A stretch of DNA of 64,000 nt from Vibrio neptunius (GCA_019339365.1 CP079860.1:434001-498000), one strand, 5' to 3'; numbered from the stretch's first letter, positions 37,668-48,967 are shown. Notes: generated by a model from the letters alone, not told the origin. Translations and numbers: made by a program.

Positions 37668-39260
37668 ATGTTTGACACTCTTGCCGAAAAATTCAGTCAG
37701 TTCAATCCCATCCAATGGGTCGTCGTGTTCTCCATTCTGGTTTTGCCAGCAGCCCTCTATTTGATGCTCGCACAAGCGTGGTTCGGAATATTCGTTCTGG
37801 TACTGTACCATTGCCTAATGTTAACTATGTTTTATGCTTTAAGTCAGACGCTAAACCAAGTCCGAAAGGCGGCCAAACAGCTCTCAGAAGGGGATCTGAC
37901 CGTTCGTATCCCACTCCAAGATCCACAAGCGCGATCATTGTCCCGCACAGTCAATCGCATCGGTGAAGATATCTCGCGCACCGTTCATACCCTCGGTAAG
38001 TCCACGGCGAGGCTACTGGACGTCGCAGATACCGTGCAAAAAGATTCCGAAGTATCGCAAGCGGGTGCCATTGGCCAAAAACAAGATGTCGACAGCGCTA
38101 AGGCTATCATTAATCAGTTATCAGATATCACTCAGCAAGTCTCTGAACATTGCGAGTCCACCTCTAGATTAGCAAACGAAGCCAAACACAAAGCGGATCA
38201 GGGCTCGCGCGATATGGTAGCACTAGAAGAAGCTCTCAATAGTGCTAACCAACATATCGATAACTCCAATGAACATTTCCAATCTCTGATGGCAGAAACC
38301 TCTCAAATCAGCCAAGTAATGGAAACCATCAGCAGCATCGCCGACCAAACCAATTTACTGGCATTAAATGCAGCCATTGAAAGTGCCCGTGCTGGTGAAC
38401 AAGGACGAGGCTTCGCGGTCGTTGCTGATGAAGTTCGTACTCTGGCAATGCGAACTCAGGAAGCGACGGAAGAGATCCGAGATAAGATCAACAACCTGCA
38501 AACCAAAACCGATGACGTATTGGAAACGATGAAAGAAAACAAAATCAGTATGGATAAATCGTTGGCCTTAGCGTCAACCGCTGAACAGTCATTTAAGGCA
38601 CTAAATCTACAAATTGAAGAAGTCCGCTCTTATGGCCAGCAGATCGCTCGTTCCTCAGAAGCACAATTGAGTCAAACTCACGATCTCGACAATTGCTTAC
38701 AGCAAATCACACAGGAATCTGACAACAACGTCCAGTCGACACGTGAAACACTACGCGCCAGTATCACAGTACGAAACTTGTCGGGAGAAATTGATTCGTT
38801 GCTGCACCGATTCGCAATCAACCCAACTCAGATTCAGCAAGAAGAATCAAAACGTGACAAGCTGATGGAGTGGAATGAACAGCTGGATATCGGACTGGAT
38901 GAAATTAACCGCCAACATCAAACTTTGCTGCATTTGATTAATGAATTGTATTACTTACTCAAACACAACTATGGTCTTTCTTCGATCAAACGCGTCGTAC
39001 AAGGTTTGATCGATTACACGGCTAACCACTTTAAATATGAAGAAACTCTGTTTGCTCAGATTGGCTATGGGCAGACACAGGAGCATATTGAGAAACATGC
39101 TCAGTTGGTAGACGAGGTATTGGCGTTTCAAAAACGGGTTGAACGTGGTGAAGACATAGGTGAAGAGCTAATGGGATTTCTCAAAAACTGGTTAAGCCAG
39201 CACATTATGCGAGAAGATAAAGCTTACACCGATGCTTTCAAACAGAACGGTTTAAACTGA
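37668..39260 (+). CDS. Methyl-accepting chemotaxis protein fused to hemerythrin
   Basis: This 530-residue protein has two membrane helices (about 18-60) with almost no periplasmic loop, then a HAMP-like segment ([12 protein letters not shown]). The MCP signalling domain has hairpin tip [20 protein letters not shown]. The C-terminal hemerythrin domain (about 395-530) carries the di-iron ligand pattern in [25 protein letters not shown] and HIMREDKAY. Sensing is therefore probably cytoplasmic, through oxygen or redox state at the di-iron site. The start has AAGGAG upstream. Confidence 0.92.
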   Translation: MFDTLAEKFSQFNPIQWVVVFSILVLPAALYLMLAQAWFGIFVLVLYHCLMLTMFYALSQTLNQVRKAAKQLSEGDLTVRIPLQDPQARSLSRTVNRIGEDISRTVHTLGKSTARLLDVADTVQKDSEVSQAGAIGQKQDVDSAKAIINQLSDITQQVSEHCESTSRLANEAKHKADQGSRDMVALEEALNSANQHIDNSNEHFQSLMAETSQISQVMETISSIADQTNLLALNAAIESARAGEQGRGFAVVADEVRTLAMRTQEATEEIRDKINNLQTKTDDVLETMKENKISMDKSLALASTAEQSFKALNLQIEEVRSYGQQIARSSEAQLSQTHDLDNCLQQITQESDNNVQSTRETLRASITVRNLSGEIDSLLHRFAINPTQIQQEESKRDKLMEWNEQLDIGLDEINRQHQTLLHLINELYYLLKHNYGLSSIKRVVQGLIDYTANHFKYEETLFAQIGYGQTQEHIEKHAQLVDEVLAFQKRVERGEDIGEELMGFLKNWLSQHIMREDKAYTDAFKQNGLN

Positions 39261-39400
39261 GTCGTTTTCGCCATCGCCAAGCGAGCCAGAGACGCATCGT
39301 CTTCCTCGATCTCAAGCCAATAGAGGGACTTGCAGTCTCACGAGAAACAAACATAGCGCCCCAAAATTGGCAGTGTCTCTGTTGGCTCTAGGATAGAGAC

Positions 39401-39427
39401 AAAAAAAGCCTTGCTGCAAGCAAGGCT
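39401..39427 (-). terminator. Terminator of the dCache chemoreceptor gene
   Basis: A 9-bp stem (AGCCTTGCT 39407-39415 with AGCAAGGCT 39419-39427) is followed on the minus strand by T7. Confidence 0.85.
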
Positions 39428-39447
39428 CTTCGTTGGATGCGCTCAAA

Positions 39448-41358
39448 TCACGAAAGCTTGAATCGATTCACGATGCTCGACAAATGGCCGTTAATATCAG
39501 CAATACTGCGCGCGTCTTCGAGCGCCTGCTGGCCGTTACTGTCTAGTTCACCGACAATATCGTTAATCGCACTCATATTGCGGCTCAACTCTTGGGTCAC
39601 ACTGCTCTGCTCTTCCGCAGCTGTAGCGATTTGTGTACTCAAATCATTGATTTCAGTTACAAAATCCGTCATTACATCGAGACTTTGAGCTACTTCACCC
39701 GCTCCTTCTGCCGTCTGTCCACATTTGTCTTTGGTCGAGTCCATTGAATCTACCACTGACTGACTGCCTCGCTGCAAGCTTGCCAACGCCGATTCAATCT
39801 CTTCCGTACTGTCTTTAGTGCGACTGGCCAGTTTACGAACCTCATCGGCAACCACGGCAAAACCTCGGCCCTGTTCGCCTGCGCGAGCCGCCTCAATAGC
39901 AGCATTGAGAGCCAGTAAGTTAGTTTGCTCAGCGATATCACCAATGACACCCAAAATAGTGTTAATACCCTCCGTCTCTGCAGCCATCTTATTGACATTT
40001 TCAGAGGCAACGCTCACATCATCCACTAATTCCTGAACATTACTTTGCGCCTGAGTGACTGTCACTTTTGAAGCAGAACCCGCTTCGTTGGCTTTGTGCG
40101 TCAACTGTGCGGTATTCGCCGCATCGGTTGCCATCGCTTCAGCCGTAGAGTTCATTTCTTCTATCGCTGTCACCACCTGTTCCGTTTCCTGAACATGGCT
40201 CTGAAGAATAGACGAATTACGTTGACTCTGATCTCGCAGACGATCAACGTTCCCGTTCAGCTGATTGGTGGCTTCACTGATCTCCAACATCATGGATTGT
40301 AAGCTGGCAATGAACTTATTCACACCCTCAGAAATCTGACCTAAATCATCGTTAGTAGTAACCGTAATGCGTTGCGTCAGATCTCCATTCCCTTCACTCA
40401 AACCTGCAATGGTCTCTTTGAGCACTAAGATTGGACGATACAGTACCTGCATGACAAACAAAGCAACAATAATACTGATGAGGGTTGCTATCACCGCGGT
40501 CAGGATGGCAGCTTGCTTAGCAGAAGCTAGGTCGGCAAAAGCAATATCTTTGTCCAAACCTACGACAAAGTACCATTTCTTACCCGCAATATTGATTTCA
40601 TGGGAAAAGAACAGTTTTTCATCATCACCTTGGTAGCCGTCATAAACGACAGCCTGTTGACCGATGGTTTTTTGGGCTACGGTATTTAGCCATGAATACT
40701 TGTCGGTTTTGTTGCCCGCCTCAACATTGTCCATCGAAGAAGCCAAAATCGTGGTATCACTATTCAATATTACCGCTACGGCACCGGGAATGTTATTCGC
40801 ACTTTTAGCAATTTCGTTCAAAAAGCCGAGTTGCATGTCAACGGAAATCATACCACTCAAGGTCTTACGTACAATTGATACCCAGTATTCACCACCTTCG
40901 CTTCCTTGATAAGGTTCCGTCATTGATGTCGTTGAGCTTTGTCGCCCTGCCTGATACCAGCCTCGGGTAGTCACATCTCCGTTAAACTTGTGGTTGGGCC
41001 AAGTGCTTGCTTCTTGGTTCCAATATGCATCGCCGTTAGTAAACGCCACCACGGAACTACCTAAGTTAGTTGCATTGGCGATAACATGAGTGAGCTCAAT
41101 AAAATCATCAGGTGTCCCTGTGATTTCCTTATTATCAAAGTGCTTCCCTAACTTCTCTAAACCACCCACTTTTTCTCCAAGTTGGCCTTCAATCTTTTGT
41201 GCTTGTCCCTTCACATAGCTCTGGTTAGAAGCGGTAATTAAGTCGACCAGTGTCTCTTCCTGCTTCACATAAGCGACATAACTTGAAACAGACACCGATA
41301 AAACCACCAGTGCAATAATGGACATGAGCAATAACTTTTTAAAACCCAGATCTCTCAT
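39448..41358 (-). CDS. Methyl-accepting chemotaxis protein with dCache-type sensor
   Basis: This 636-residue protein has a membrane helix at residues 7-29, a large periplasmic domain (about 30-285) with dCache motifs ([42 protein letters not shown]), a second helix (about 286-310), HAMP, and an MCP domain with tip [20 protein letters not shown]. This family senses amino acids, organic acids or other small ligands. The ligand here is unknown. Confidence 0.92.
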   Translation of the reverse strand: MRDLGFKKLLLMSIIALVVLSVSVSSYVAYVKQEETLVDLITASNQSYVKGQAQKIEGQLGEKVGGLEKLGKHFDNKEITGTPDDFIELTHVIANATNLGSSVVAFTNGDAYWNQEASTWPNHKFNGDVTTRGWYQAGRQSSTTSMTEPYQGSEGGEYWVSIVRKTLSGMISVDMQLGFLNEIAKSANNIPGAVAVILNSDTTILASSMDNVEAGNKTDKYSWLNTVAQKTIGQQAVVYDGYQGDDEKLFFSHEINIAGKKWYFVVGLDKDIAFADLASAKQAAILTAVIATLISIIVALFVMQVLYRPILVLKETIAGLSEGNGDLTQRITVTTNDDLGQISEGVNKFIASLQSMMLEISEATNQLNGNVDRLRDQSQRNSSILQSHVQETEQVVTAIEEMNSTAEAMATDAANTAQLTHKANEAGSASKVTVTQAQSNVQELVDDVSVASENVNKMAAETEGINTILGVIGDIAEQTNLLALNAAIEAARAGEQGRGFAVVADEVRKLASRTKDSTEEIESALASLQRGSQSVVDSMDSTKDKCGQTAEGAGEVAQSLDVMTDFVTEINDLSTQIATAAEEQSSVTQELSRNMSAINDIVGELDSNGQQALEDARSIADINGHLSSIVNRFKLS

Positions 41359-41721
41359 CTCTTCTCGTCCCTATTTTCATTATCCATAAACTTTCCATAC
41401 ACCAATCCATCAGGACATATGCACGATCTAATAAATAAGTTTATTAATAGATTGTGGTAGGAATATGACCAAACACCAAATTTGACACCTAATTGAAACA
41501 GCTTGAAGGCATTCACGATAGCAATACATCCAAATATGTGAACCAGTCCATCAAACAAAACAAATATCAAGCCTCTCATTTTGAACCGGCGCACCCTATA
41601 AATATGTAACAATATGAATACAAAGTATTTATGACAGAAATCAATTTTCAACATTTGAACATTGAATAGCCTTTCTACTCACCTTCAAAATCAAAACACA
41701 AACTATAAGAATGGCTTAACG
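41359..41721. other. Divergent promoter region between two chemoreceptor genes
   Basis: This is AT-rich with no convincing gene. A 99-codon minus-strand frame across it has poor composition and overlaps the receptor start, so it was rejected. It presumably holds both receptor promoters. Confidence 0.45.
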
Positions 41722-43341
41722 ATGAAACTCAGCGATCTCAACGTCAAATATAAACTGGCGACCATAGTGACCTTGGCAATAATTTTTATTGCTATGGCGT
41801 GTATCTACAATTTGATCCAACAACGGAATAGCTCCATGAGTGAACGAGAGGACAAGCTCAGTGCACAAGTGGAAGCTACCGTGACTCTGGTCCGGCACTA
41901 CTACGATCAGAGGCAGACTTTAGGGGAAGAATTAGCGAAGCAGCAAGCGTTAAGCGCCATCCAAGCGCTTCGCTATGATGAGGCCAATTACTTTTGGATT
42001 CTCAATCAGGAGATGCAGGTTGTCATGCATCCGGTTAAACCCGCGCTCAATGGACAAAATGCCGAAAATTTTCAAGATGGTGCGGGTAAATTTCACTGGC
42101 GCGAAATGGTCGCTATTTCTCAGACCAGCGCACAAAAAGGCTTCCTTGACTATCAGTGGAAGAGCCCACAAGGGGAACTGAAAGATAAGATTTCCTACGT
42201 TCAACTCTTCCCCGAATGGGGTTGGATTATTGGCTCCGGTCTTCTCGTCGCTGACATTCAAGAGGCATTTTATGCTCTTGCCTTACAAGAGGCGTTTGTT
42301 GCTTCTATCTTGTCAGCCATCCTACTCGCCATGGGTTACACAATTTCAAACAACATCATCACACCCTTACACCGATTGATCGATAACACTCATAAGATTG
42401 CTGATGGGGATCTTAGAGTACGCATGAATATGTCGAGAAAAGATGAGTTAGGAGAAATGAGCCAACAGATCGATAAGATGCTGAGTAAACTTCAGAACAC
42501 TCTGCGCACTGCGCATCAGTCTGCGGAACAATCCAGTGCAATGGCATGCAATATCGCCCAAGCCAGCGAAGAGGCCGCGACCAGCGTCAACTCACAGCAT
42601 GCCCAGTTGGAGCTTCTTTCTACCGCCATGACAGAAATGAGTGCCACCATCAACGATGTTGCAACCAACGCTGAAAATACTTCTGTGAGTACGAATAAAG
42701 TCGTCGATCATGCTCATCGCAATGATCAGACAATGAAAACGACGTCAAACACGATTGCAGAGGTATCCCGTAATATTTCGACGGCTCACGATTTGGTAAC
42801 AGAACTCCAAACTGGCGTTAATGACATCAGTAACGTGGTGAGTGTGATTCGAGATGTTTCTGAGCAAACCAATTTACTCGCCTTAAATGCTGCTATTGAA
42901 GCCGCCCGGGCAGGCGAACAAGGGCGCGGTTTTGCGGTGGTCGCCGATGAAGTACGAAATCTAGCAAGTCGCACACAGAACTCCACCAATGAAGTTCAGC
43001 TGACGATTGAAAAACTGATTGAACAAGCAGACAAAACCTTCTCCGCCATGCAAAGCAGCAATGAAAGAGTCGACGAAAGTGTCTCTGCATCTAAGAAAAC
43101 CCGCGAGCAGTTGGATGCGATCGTCAATGAAATGCAAAACGCGAATGATATGGTCGCTCAAATCGCAGCCGCTTCAGAACAACAAAGTACAGTGGCAACA
43201 GAAATGAACGAAAATGTTTCAGGTATCCACATGGCAGCCAATGAGGTTTTGCAAGCCTCCCAATCACTCGCCGAAGACAGCCAGTTGATGGCCAATACCG
43301 CCGAGCAATTAACGGGGCAACTGAGATATTTTAAGGTTTAA
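41722..43341 (+). CDS. Methyl-accepting chemotaxis protein with single Cache (sCache_2) domain
   Basis: There are 539 residues from ATG 41722, which starts the conserved [15 protein letters not shown]; an upstream ATG at 41662 adds an unlikely polar leader. A membrane helix is followed by a periplasmic sCache_2 domain (about 40-190; [42 protein letters not shown]), a second helix, HAMP and an MCP domain with tip [20 protein letters not shown]. sCache_2 domains typically bind short organic acids such as acetate, pyruvate or lactate. Confidence 0.92.
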   Translation: MKLSDLNVKYKLATIVTLAIIFIAMACIYNLIQQRNSSMSEREDKLSAQVEATVTLVRHYYDQRQTLGEELAKQQALSAIQALRYDEANYFWILNQEMQVVMHPVKPALNGQNAENFQDGAGKFHWREMVAISQTSAQKGFLDYQWKSPQGELKDKISYVQLFPEWGWIIGSGLLVADIQEAFYALALQEAFVASILSAILLAMGYTISNNIITPLHRLIDNTHKIADGDLRVRMNMSRKDELGEMSQQIDKMLSKLQNTLRTAHQSAEQSSAMACNIAQASEEAATSVNSQHAQLELLSTAMTEMSATINDVATNAENTSVSTNKVVDHAHRNDQTMKTTSNTIAEVSRNISTAHDLVTELQTGVNDISNVVSVIRDVSEQTNLLALNAAIEAARAGEQGRGFAVVADEVRNLASRTQNSTNEVQLTIEKLIEQADKTFSAMQSSNERVDESVSASKKTREQLDAIVNEMQNANDMVAQIAAASEQQSTVATEMNENVSGIHMAANEVLQASQSLAEDSQLMANTAEQLTGQLRYFKV

Positions 43342-43352
43342 CCCTATCAACA

Positions 43353-43390
43353 AAAAAGCCGCTGCTAATTGAATGTAGCAGCGGCTTTTT
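43353..43390. terminator. Bidirectional terminator between chemoreceptor and malM
   Basis: A 15-bp stem (AAAAAGCCGCTGCTA 43353-43367 with TAGCAGCGGCTTTTT 43376-43390) has an 8-base loop. Confidence 0.9.
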
Positions 43391-43405
43391 ATTGTTAGCT
43401 ATTTC

Positions 43406-44244
43406 TTACTTTTTAGCGTTCACTGCTTTTACGAAGATTTCCTGTGCACCTGCAACATTCAGTGCCTTCGCTTCTTCCAATAGACTGATGGCCTTGTTTA
43501 AATCATTCGACTCAACTGCAGCGGTAATAGCCCGATGGTAGTATTTTTGAGTTTCAGGCTGTACCACTTCAACACTCTTGGCCATCACTGGTTTGGTGTT
43601 AGTTTCTGCTGAGCTTGAAGAGCCCAATTGCTTGAAGAAGCCTAATCGATCAATTGAAACTTCAACTTTTCCATACTCTGAATTTGGAATCGCAATGTCT
43701 TTAACTTCCGGTAGATAGTTTCCACGCCCCTCCGCATCTAATCTTGCAGGATGTGCAACCATGGTGGCTTCGCCCAAGTCACTTTTATCGGTGTAAACAA
43801 TCAGATAAACAGACTCAGTATGAGTTGGGGGAAGAAATCAACCTCTGCAACTAAACGGTTACCAAGATTTAAGCGCGGCTTGGTATACTCAAATTTGTCG
43901 CTTCCATATTTCTCTAGCTCACGACCATTCTTATCAACAATTATCGCTCTAGGCACAAATGCCGTATCTTCAATCATACTGGTGATGGTAATTGAGTACT
44001 CACCGCGATCTGCGGGTAGCTCAAACATAGCAACATGACTATTGATGTTCTGATATTTCAGCGCTTGAGACTGCGGGGTGATTTCAACAATAGTGCTACT
44101 AGGTAGCTTCATTGTCACTGCTTGCAACGCAGAGATAGACTCTACTTGCTCAGCTTGAGCCGTTTGCACTTGCTGGATGATTTCCGGGGATTGGCAGCCT
44201 GCTAGCGCAACGCAGCCACTAAGAACGAGGGCACGAAAATACAT
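43406..44244 (-). CDS. malM: Maltose operon periplasmic protein MalM (one-base break at 43827-43831)
   Basis: The frame from 44244 ends at 43801 after EVDFFPQ. Adding one base at the G5 run 43827-43831 gives EVDFFPPTHTESVYLIVYTDKSDLGEATMV and runs to the stop at 43406, about 279 residues. The N-terminus has lipobox LAGC (residues 14-17), so it may be lipid-anchored here. The body is beta-sandwich-like with a helical C-terminal segment. MalM is encoded downstream of lamB in enterobacteria. Its exact role in maltodextrin uptake is unresolved. Confidence 0.82.
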
Positions 44245-44298
44245 AGGGTTTTCCTTATTTTATTTTTTTAAATACTTAGGAGAAAAGTGCTTAAAAAA

Positions 44299-44320
44299 AT
44301 AGCCGACAATGGTCGGCTAT
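44299..44320 (-). terminator. Hairpin between lamB and malM
   Basis: A 9-bp stem (ATAGCCGAC 44299-44307 with GTCGGCTAT 44312-44320) has loop AATG and T7 following on the minus strand. It probably terminates or attenuates most lamB transcripts, lowering malM expression. Confidence 0.8.
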
Positions 44321-44359
44321 CATAATCGGACTTAGACAATTAGGACAGTGATTTGTCTG

Positions 44360-45589
44360 TTACCACCAAGCTTCTACCTGAACACCAACAACGTATTCAG
44401 AGTCTTCGCCAGTACCAAATGCGTTGTCGTTTTCTGTATCAGTGATGTAAGAACCGTAGACACGCAGTTCTGGACGTGCCCAGAAGCTGTCACCCATCGC
44501 CCAACCTTGAGCCACAGTCAGTTTAGTATTGCCGAAATCTTCAGTCGCAGTACCTGCAGAGTTGATCTTCTCACCTGAGTTTACACCCGCTTCAAAGATA
44601 GTACGCATTGTGTCGTTCCACTTATACATAGGGCGAACAACGACCGAGTACTGGTCAATGTCAAACTTAGAAGAGGTGGTATCGTTACCGATGTCACTAC
44701 CTGCTAGGTAAGCTAGCTGGTGGCCCATTTCCCAGTTTTCACCGAGGTTCATGACACCCCAGTTGATCAAACGGTAACCAGATGCGTCATTCTGTGAATC
44801 ATTACCACGCTTGTAATATGCACCAGATCCCCAGAAGTTAGCTGCTTGAAGACCATAACCATTGGTGCCGTATTGAAGTACTGTTTGGTTAAAGCCGTTA
44901 GACATACCTTGATGGATGATCGCAGACGCTAGTAGACCGTCATCTGCCGCTTCAGTGCCGTCAGCTGTTTCTGTAGAAAAGTTGTAAGCTAGTGCTAGTT
45001 CAAGAGATGCATCTTCCCAAAGGCCAATATTTGCAAGACGTGTATCTAGAATATAACCAGCAGACTGTTTTACATCGTTTGTTGTCACTTCACCATCTTG
45101 AATAATCGCAACAGAAAGCTTTTGGTTACCTACTGAAAGGTTTTCAATACCACCACCAGTACCAGACGTGTTTAGGAAGTAGAAGTCAGTGATGTGGATA
45201 TCTTTACGTTGGTAATACGTTTTACCCGCCCACATGGTTGCTTCTTTATCTGATGCAATCAGGCCTTTTGCTTTCACAGCGAACTGTGCGACGTTTATAT
45301 CTCCAGCTTCCCAGCCTGATTTACCATCATCATCACCTTTCGCTAACATTGACTCAACGCGCCAAGTTTGTTCACCTGTTTTCAGCTCTTCTGCAAAACC
45401 AAACTCGTAGTAGTTGTCGTTTTCGTTACCGAGGCGACCGATACCATGTTTGCTTACAGAGACATCACCGCCCGTATTGTCACTGATGCCAGTACCAGCA
45501 CGGAAATAACCATTGAAATCGACCGCAAAAGCAGAACCAGCTGCTAATGTTGTCGCCACTGCGGCAGCAATTAAACTTACTTTTTTCAT
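44360..45589 (-). CDS. lamB: Maltoporin LamB
   Basis: There are 409 residues from ATG 45589, which has GGAG upstream. The signal peptide MKKVSLIAAAVATTLAAGSA is followed by VDFNGYFRAGTGIS, the classic LamB mature start. The 18-stranded barrel pattern ends in an aromatic strand (VVGVQVEAWW). It is a trimeric outer-membrane channel for maltose and maltodextrins. It is divergent from a glgX-type gene and upstream of malM. MalT-like boxes lie in the shared control region. Confidence 0.95.
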   Translation of the reverse strand: MKKVSLIAAAVATTLAAGSAFAVDFNGYFRAGTGISDNTGGDVSVSKHGIGRLGNENDNYYEFGFAEELKTGEQTWRVESMLAKGDDDGKSGWEAGDINVAQFAVKAKGLIASDKEATMWAGKTYYQRKDIHITDFYFLNTSGTGGGIENLSVGNQKLSVAIIQDGEVTTNDVKQSAGYILDTRLANIGLWEDASLELALAYNFSTETADGTEAADDGLLASAIIHQGMSNGFNQTVLQYGTNGYGLQAANFWGSGAYYKRGNDSQNDASGYRLINWGVMNLGENWEMGHQLAYLAGSDIGNDTTSSKFDIDQYSVVVRPMYKWNDTMRTIFEAGVNSGEKINSAGTATEDFGNTKLTVAQGWAMGDSFWARPELRVYGSYITDTENDNAFGTGEDSEYVVGVQVEAWW

Positions 45590-46041
45590 TTTTAACTCCA
45601 TTTAGGGATTATTATTCTTTTAACTCGCTCGTTGATTCGCTCTGAAAAGGCAGCAACAGAACCCATCAAAAAAGAGAGGTAAGATGGGCTAAGCTCTATT
45701 ACCTAACCCTCTTTTGTTTCAACTGCTGACAAGATTACCGATAAGACTCAAGGGTGACTTCCTCCGCCTAACACTTATTTTGGGGGGATGAGAAGGGAGT
45801 AGAAAAATAACCGAACAACGTACATTAGGCTTACGTCACAAATATAAGGGGGAGGAGGTATTAGATTCTTTTATCATCACCTCGCAAAACACCACACAGT
45901 TCACCTTTTAAACAAAAAAACGCCACCGAACTGAAAAAAAATTACATTTTTAATTTATACATAAGGTGCTTGACGTCTCTTCAACAAAGCTATTTACTTA
46001 CTTGTAGTTACTCAATTACAAACTAATACCAAATATTGACG
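45590..46041. promoter_or_regulatory. Shared control region of lamB and the glgX-type gene with MalT-like boxes
   Basis: This is 452 bp without a gene. MalT-like boxes are GGGGATGAGA (45784-45793, plus, 9/10), GGGGAGGAGG (45849-45858, plus, 10/10) and GGCGGAGGAA (45759-45768 on the minus strand, core match only). The MalT consensus used is GGGGAKGAGG. The cluster lies between two genes of maltodextrin use, so MalT control in both directions is likely. Confidence 0.7.
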
Positions 46042-47991
46042 ATGCCTTGTTCTCGCCCCTATCCACTGGGTGCCACGTTGAATCACGAAGGCTGTAACTT
46101 CGCGATTCACGCGCCTAAGAATAAAACACTGTTACTTGCGCTTTTTGATGAAAGCAATAATTACCAAACCTATCCGTTAACACACGAATATGCGGGTATA
46201 AAACACACTTTTGTTTCTGGTATCAAAGCAGGTCAGAAATATGGATTTATTGTTGATGACAAAGAAAATCGACGATTGATTTCCGATCCATATGCCAAGT
46301 CGTTAGATAAGCCCCTTTTTTATTCTATTCCCTTTAATTCGGCAAAAAGTTTTGAGTTAGCTAAAAGCATCGTCACCGATGACAAGTTCGATTGGCAAGA
46401 CGTGGCCAAACCACACCGCCCTCGCGAAGAGATGGTACTGTTTGAAACCCATGTCAAAGGTGTCACCAAGCTCAATCCAGACGTACATCCAGAGCATCAA
46501 GGGCGATACCTAGGGTTAGTCAGTGAAGCCATGCTCAAGTTCTATAAACAGCAGAACATCAATACTTTACAGTTGCTACCAATAGCAGCCTGTATGCATG
46601 AACCGCACCTCCTTGAGATGGATAAAGTAAACTATTGGGGCTACAACCCTTATGTTTTTATGGCGCCTGATCCTCGCTATGCAGACAAGGATGCGGTGTT
46701 CGAGTTAAAAACAGCAATTAGAGAACTACACCGTCACGGAATCGAAGTCATTCTTGATGTGGTTTACAACCATACGGCAGAAGGCGATGAAAGAGGCCCA
46801 GTGTTTAACTTAAAAGCCTTGGATGATCGTTACTACTTTAAGCACGGCGAACATTTTGCGAATTTTACGGGTTGCGGGAACACCCTTGACTTATCATACC
46901 AACCGACGCTCAATCTAGTAATGGATACTTTGAGGTATTGGGTCGAAGAATACCAGATTGATGGGTTCCGTTTTGATCTTGCTGCTACCTTGGGTCGTGA
47001 GGGTGAAAACTTCAATACACACTCAGGGTTCTTCAAAGCGGTTGCACAAGATCCCGTTCTCAAAGAGGTCAAGCTTATTGCCGAACCATGGGATATAGGA
47101 CCCAACGGCTATCAGGTCGGGAACTTTCCTTTTGGTTGGAACGAGTGCAACGACAGATTACGAGATATCACCCGCAGTTTCTGGCGCGGCGACCAAGGCT
47201 ATCTAAAAGAGTTCGCTACCCGTCTGATGGGGTCTCGTGACTTATACAGTGCAGCTAACTGGCCTTATAAACTGACCGTTAACTACATTACCTATCATGA
47301 TGGTTTCTCAATGCAGGATCTGGTCTCCTACCGTCAGAAACACAATGAAGCAAACGGCGAACAAAACCGAGATGGTCACGGGGACAATCGCTCCGATAAC
47401 TATGGTGTGGAAGGTGATACTGAAAACCCAACCATCATAGACAAACGCGAAAAACAAAAGCGTAACTTTATGGCTAGCCTGCTATTCGCTTTTGGTATTC
47501 CGCATATACTGACCGCTGACGTGCTCTCTCATAGCCAAAAAGGCAACAACAATGCCTATTGTCAAGACAATGAGTTAAGTTGGCTAAATTGGCAGCCTTC
47601 TCTAAAAAAAGAGGAGTTCAAATCTTGGTTGGCAAACATGGTTCAGGCACGACAAACCTACATGGTTCCATTTATTCGAGCTTTCAGTGGTGAAAATAGA
47701 AACGACAATCGCATCCATTGGCGACGTATTGACGGTACCTTCATGGATCACGATGATTGGAATCAGCTTTGCTCAGTTGCCCTTCAGTTAGGCATTGGCC
47801 AAAAAGGGGATGAATTGTTCTATTGCATCAACCAAACCAGTGCACCAGCGCGCTTCAGTTTGCCGTATGAGAATGATCAGCAGTGGATCATGGTATGCAA
47901 TACTGACAACCACAAGTTGCATCAAACTATTGATCAAAAGCAAGTCCTCATCGCACCATGTTCAATGGCTATCTTCCATTCGCGGGCCTAA
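46042..47991 (+). CDS. glgX: GlgX-type glycogen/maltodextrin debranching enzyme (GH13)
   Basis: There are 649 residues from ATG 46042, with no strong ribosome site; TTG 46036 is two codons earlier. An N-terminal CBM48-like domain (about 5-95) is followed by a GH13 isoamylase/GlgX catalytic domain: LLPIAACMHEP, WGYNPYVFMAPDPRYA, ILDVVYNHTAEGD, GFRFDLAATLG with nucleophile Asp312, IAEPWD with Glu348, YITYHDGFSMQDL. It has no signal peptide. It should remove alpha-1,6 branches from limit dextrins taken up via LamB. Confidence 0.9.
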   Translation: MPCSRPYPLGATLNHEGCNFAIHAPKNKTLLLALFDESNNYQTYPLTHEYAGIKHTFVSGIKAGQKYGFIVDDKENRRLISDPYAKSLDKPLFYSIPFNSAKSFELAKSIVTDDKFDWQDVAKPHRPREEMVLFETHVKGVTKLNPDVHPEHQGRYLGLVSEAMLKFYKQQNINTLQLLPIAACMHEPHLLEMDKVNYWGYNPYVFMAPDPRYADKDAVFELKTAIRELHRHGIEVILDVVYNHTAEGDERGPVFNLKALDDRYYFKHGEHFANFTGCGNTLDLSYQPTLNLVMDTLRYWVEEYQIDGFRFDLAATLGREGENFNTHSGFFKAVAQDPVLKEVKLIAEPWDIGPNGYQVGNFPFGWNECNDRLRDITRSFWRGDQGYLKEFATRLMGSRDLYSAANWPYKLTVNYITYHDGFSMQDLVSYRQKHNEANGEQNRDGHGDNRSDNYGVEGDTENPTIIDKREKQKRNFMASLLFAFGIPHILTADVLSHSQKGNNNAYCQDNELSWLNWQPSLKKEEFKSWLANMVQARQTYMVPFIRAFSGENRNDNRIHWRRIDGTFMDHDDWNQLCSVALQLGIGQKGDELFYCINQTSAPARFSLPYENDQQWIMVCNTDNHKLHQTIDQKQVLIAPCSMAIFHSRA

Positions 47992-48100
47992 TCCTATGCT
48001 GTTGTGATAAGTCGCTATCATAACAGCAACTATCTGCTTGATTAGATAAGTTTTATCTCAAACAATATCTCTAAACTGGTGGTATTGATAAAGAGGACAT

Positions 48101-48967
48101 ATGGCTGAAAAAATCTCCACGACTGCGATAGCAAAGTTACGTCAAACTGACGCTAGGCAGTTGTTTCAGGAGCTTAAGCTGGCAGGTTATATCAATCGTT
48201 CAGAGGATTCGTGGGTTTTAACTGAGCTCGGAGAAAAATTTGGCGGAGAGTATGTCCAGCATCAGAAGTTTGGCCATTTTATCGTCTGGCCAGAAAACCT
48301 TCTGATAGACACTGCCGCCACAAGCGGTAAGCCTTTAAGTGCGACTCAAATCGGAGAGCGTTTCTTCCTCAATGCGAAAAAAATCAACCAACTCCTTCAG
48401 GAGCTGGGCTGGTTGCAAAAGGTCGACGCTGGTTGGGAAGTCACGCTCAATGGCCTGAAAGTCGGTGGCTATCAGCGACAAGATAAAGACACAGGCAATC
48501 ATTTTGTTGTTTGGCATGACTCAATTGTGCGCAATAAGCGCCTTAAGCAATCCGTCATAGAATTTTCAGGTCAGGATGCCGAAGCGCACTCAACAGATAA
48601 ATCGATATCTAGCTTCCGACAAAAATTCGAAGCTAAACACCGAACTCTCGATGGACACTATGTACGCACCAAAGGCGAGTTAAAGATCGACAACTGGCTT
48701 TATATGAATGGTATTGTTCATGCTTATGATCGTCAGTTACCGATTGATGAAGATGTGCTGAGTGATTTTTACTTACCTACTGGCAAAGTCTATCTACAAT
48801 TTTGGGGGCGCGACAATGGTGCTTTTCCAGAGAAAGAAAAAGCCAGCATCAAAAAAATATATGAAGACCACCAATTTGACTTAATTGAAGTAACGTCTGA
48901 AGACATCGATAATCTTGATGATGTGCTACCAGTGAAACTAAGAGAGTTTGGTATTTCTGCCTATTAA
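48101..48967 (+). CDS. Protein with tandem winged-helix-like repeats and a PD-(D/E)XK-like nuclease domain
   Basis: This 288-residue protein has the site AGAGGA upstream. The N-terminal two thirds holds two related copies (about 15-75 and 83-145) sharing ELGW/AGY, W-V-x-T-x-x-G, GG-x-Y and G-x-HF-x-VW. The C-terminal part (about 180-288) has the layout of a small PD-(D/E)XK nuclease: Glu in KGELKIDNWL, the SDFYLPT strand with Asp, then VYLQFWG and a long helix. The usual catalytic E-x-K is QFW here, so activity is uncertain. It is adjacent to rbmC but convergent with it. Confidence 0.65.
   Translation: MAEKISTTAIAKLRQTDARQLFQELKLAGYINRSEDSWVLTELGEKFGGEYVQHQKFGHFIVWPENLLIDTAATSGKPLSATQIGERFFLNAKKINQLLQELGWLQKVDAGWEVTLNGLKVGGYQRQDKDTGNHFVVWHDSIVRNKRLKQSVIEFSGQDAEAHSTDKSISSFRQKFEAKHRTLDGHYVRTKGELKIDNWLYMNGIVHAYDRQLPIDEDVLSDFYLPTGKVYLQFWGRDNGAFPEKEKASIKKIYEDHQFDLIEVTSEDIDNLDDVLPVKLREFGISAY

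Noticed and set aside
41355..41654. Minus-strand frame of 99 codons between two chemoreceptor genes
   Set aside because: It runs through an AT-rich promoter region and overlaps the chemoreceptor start; no recognisable features.
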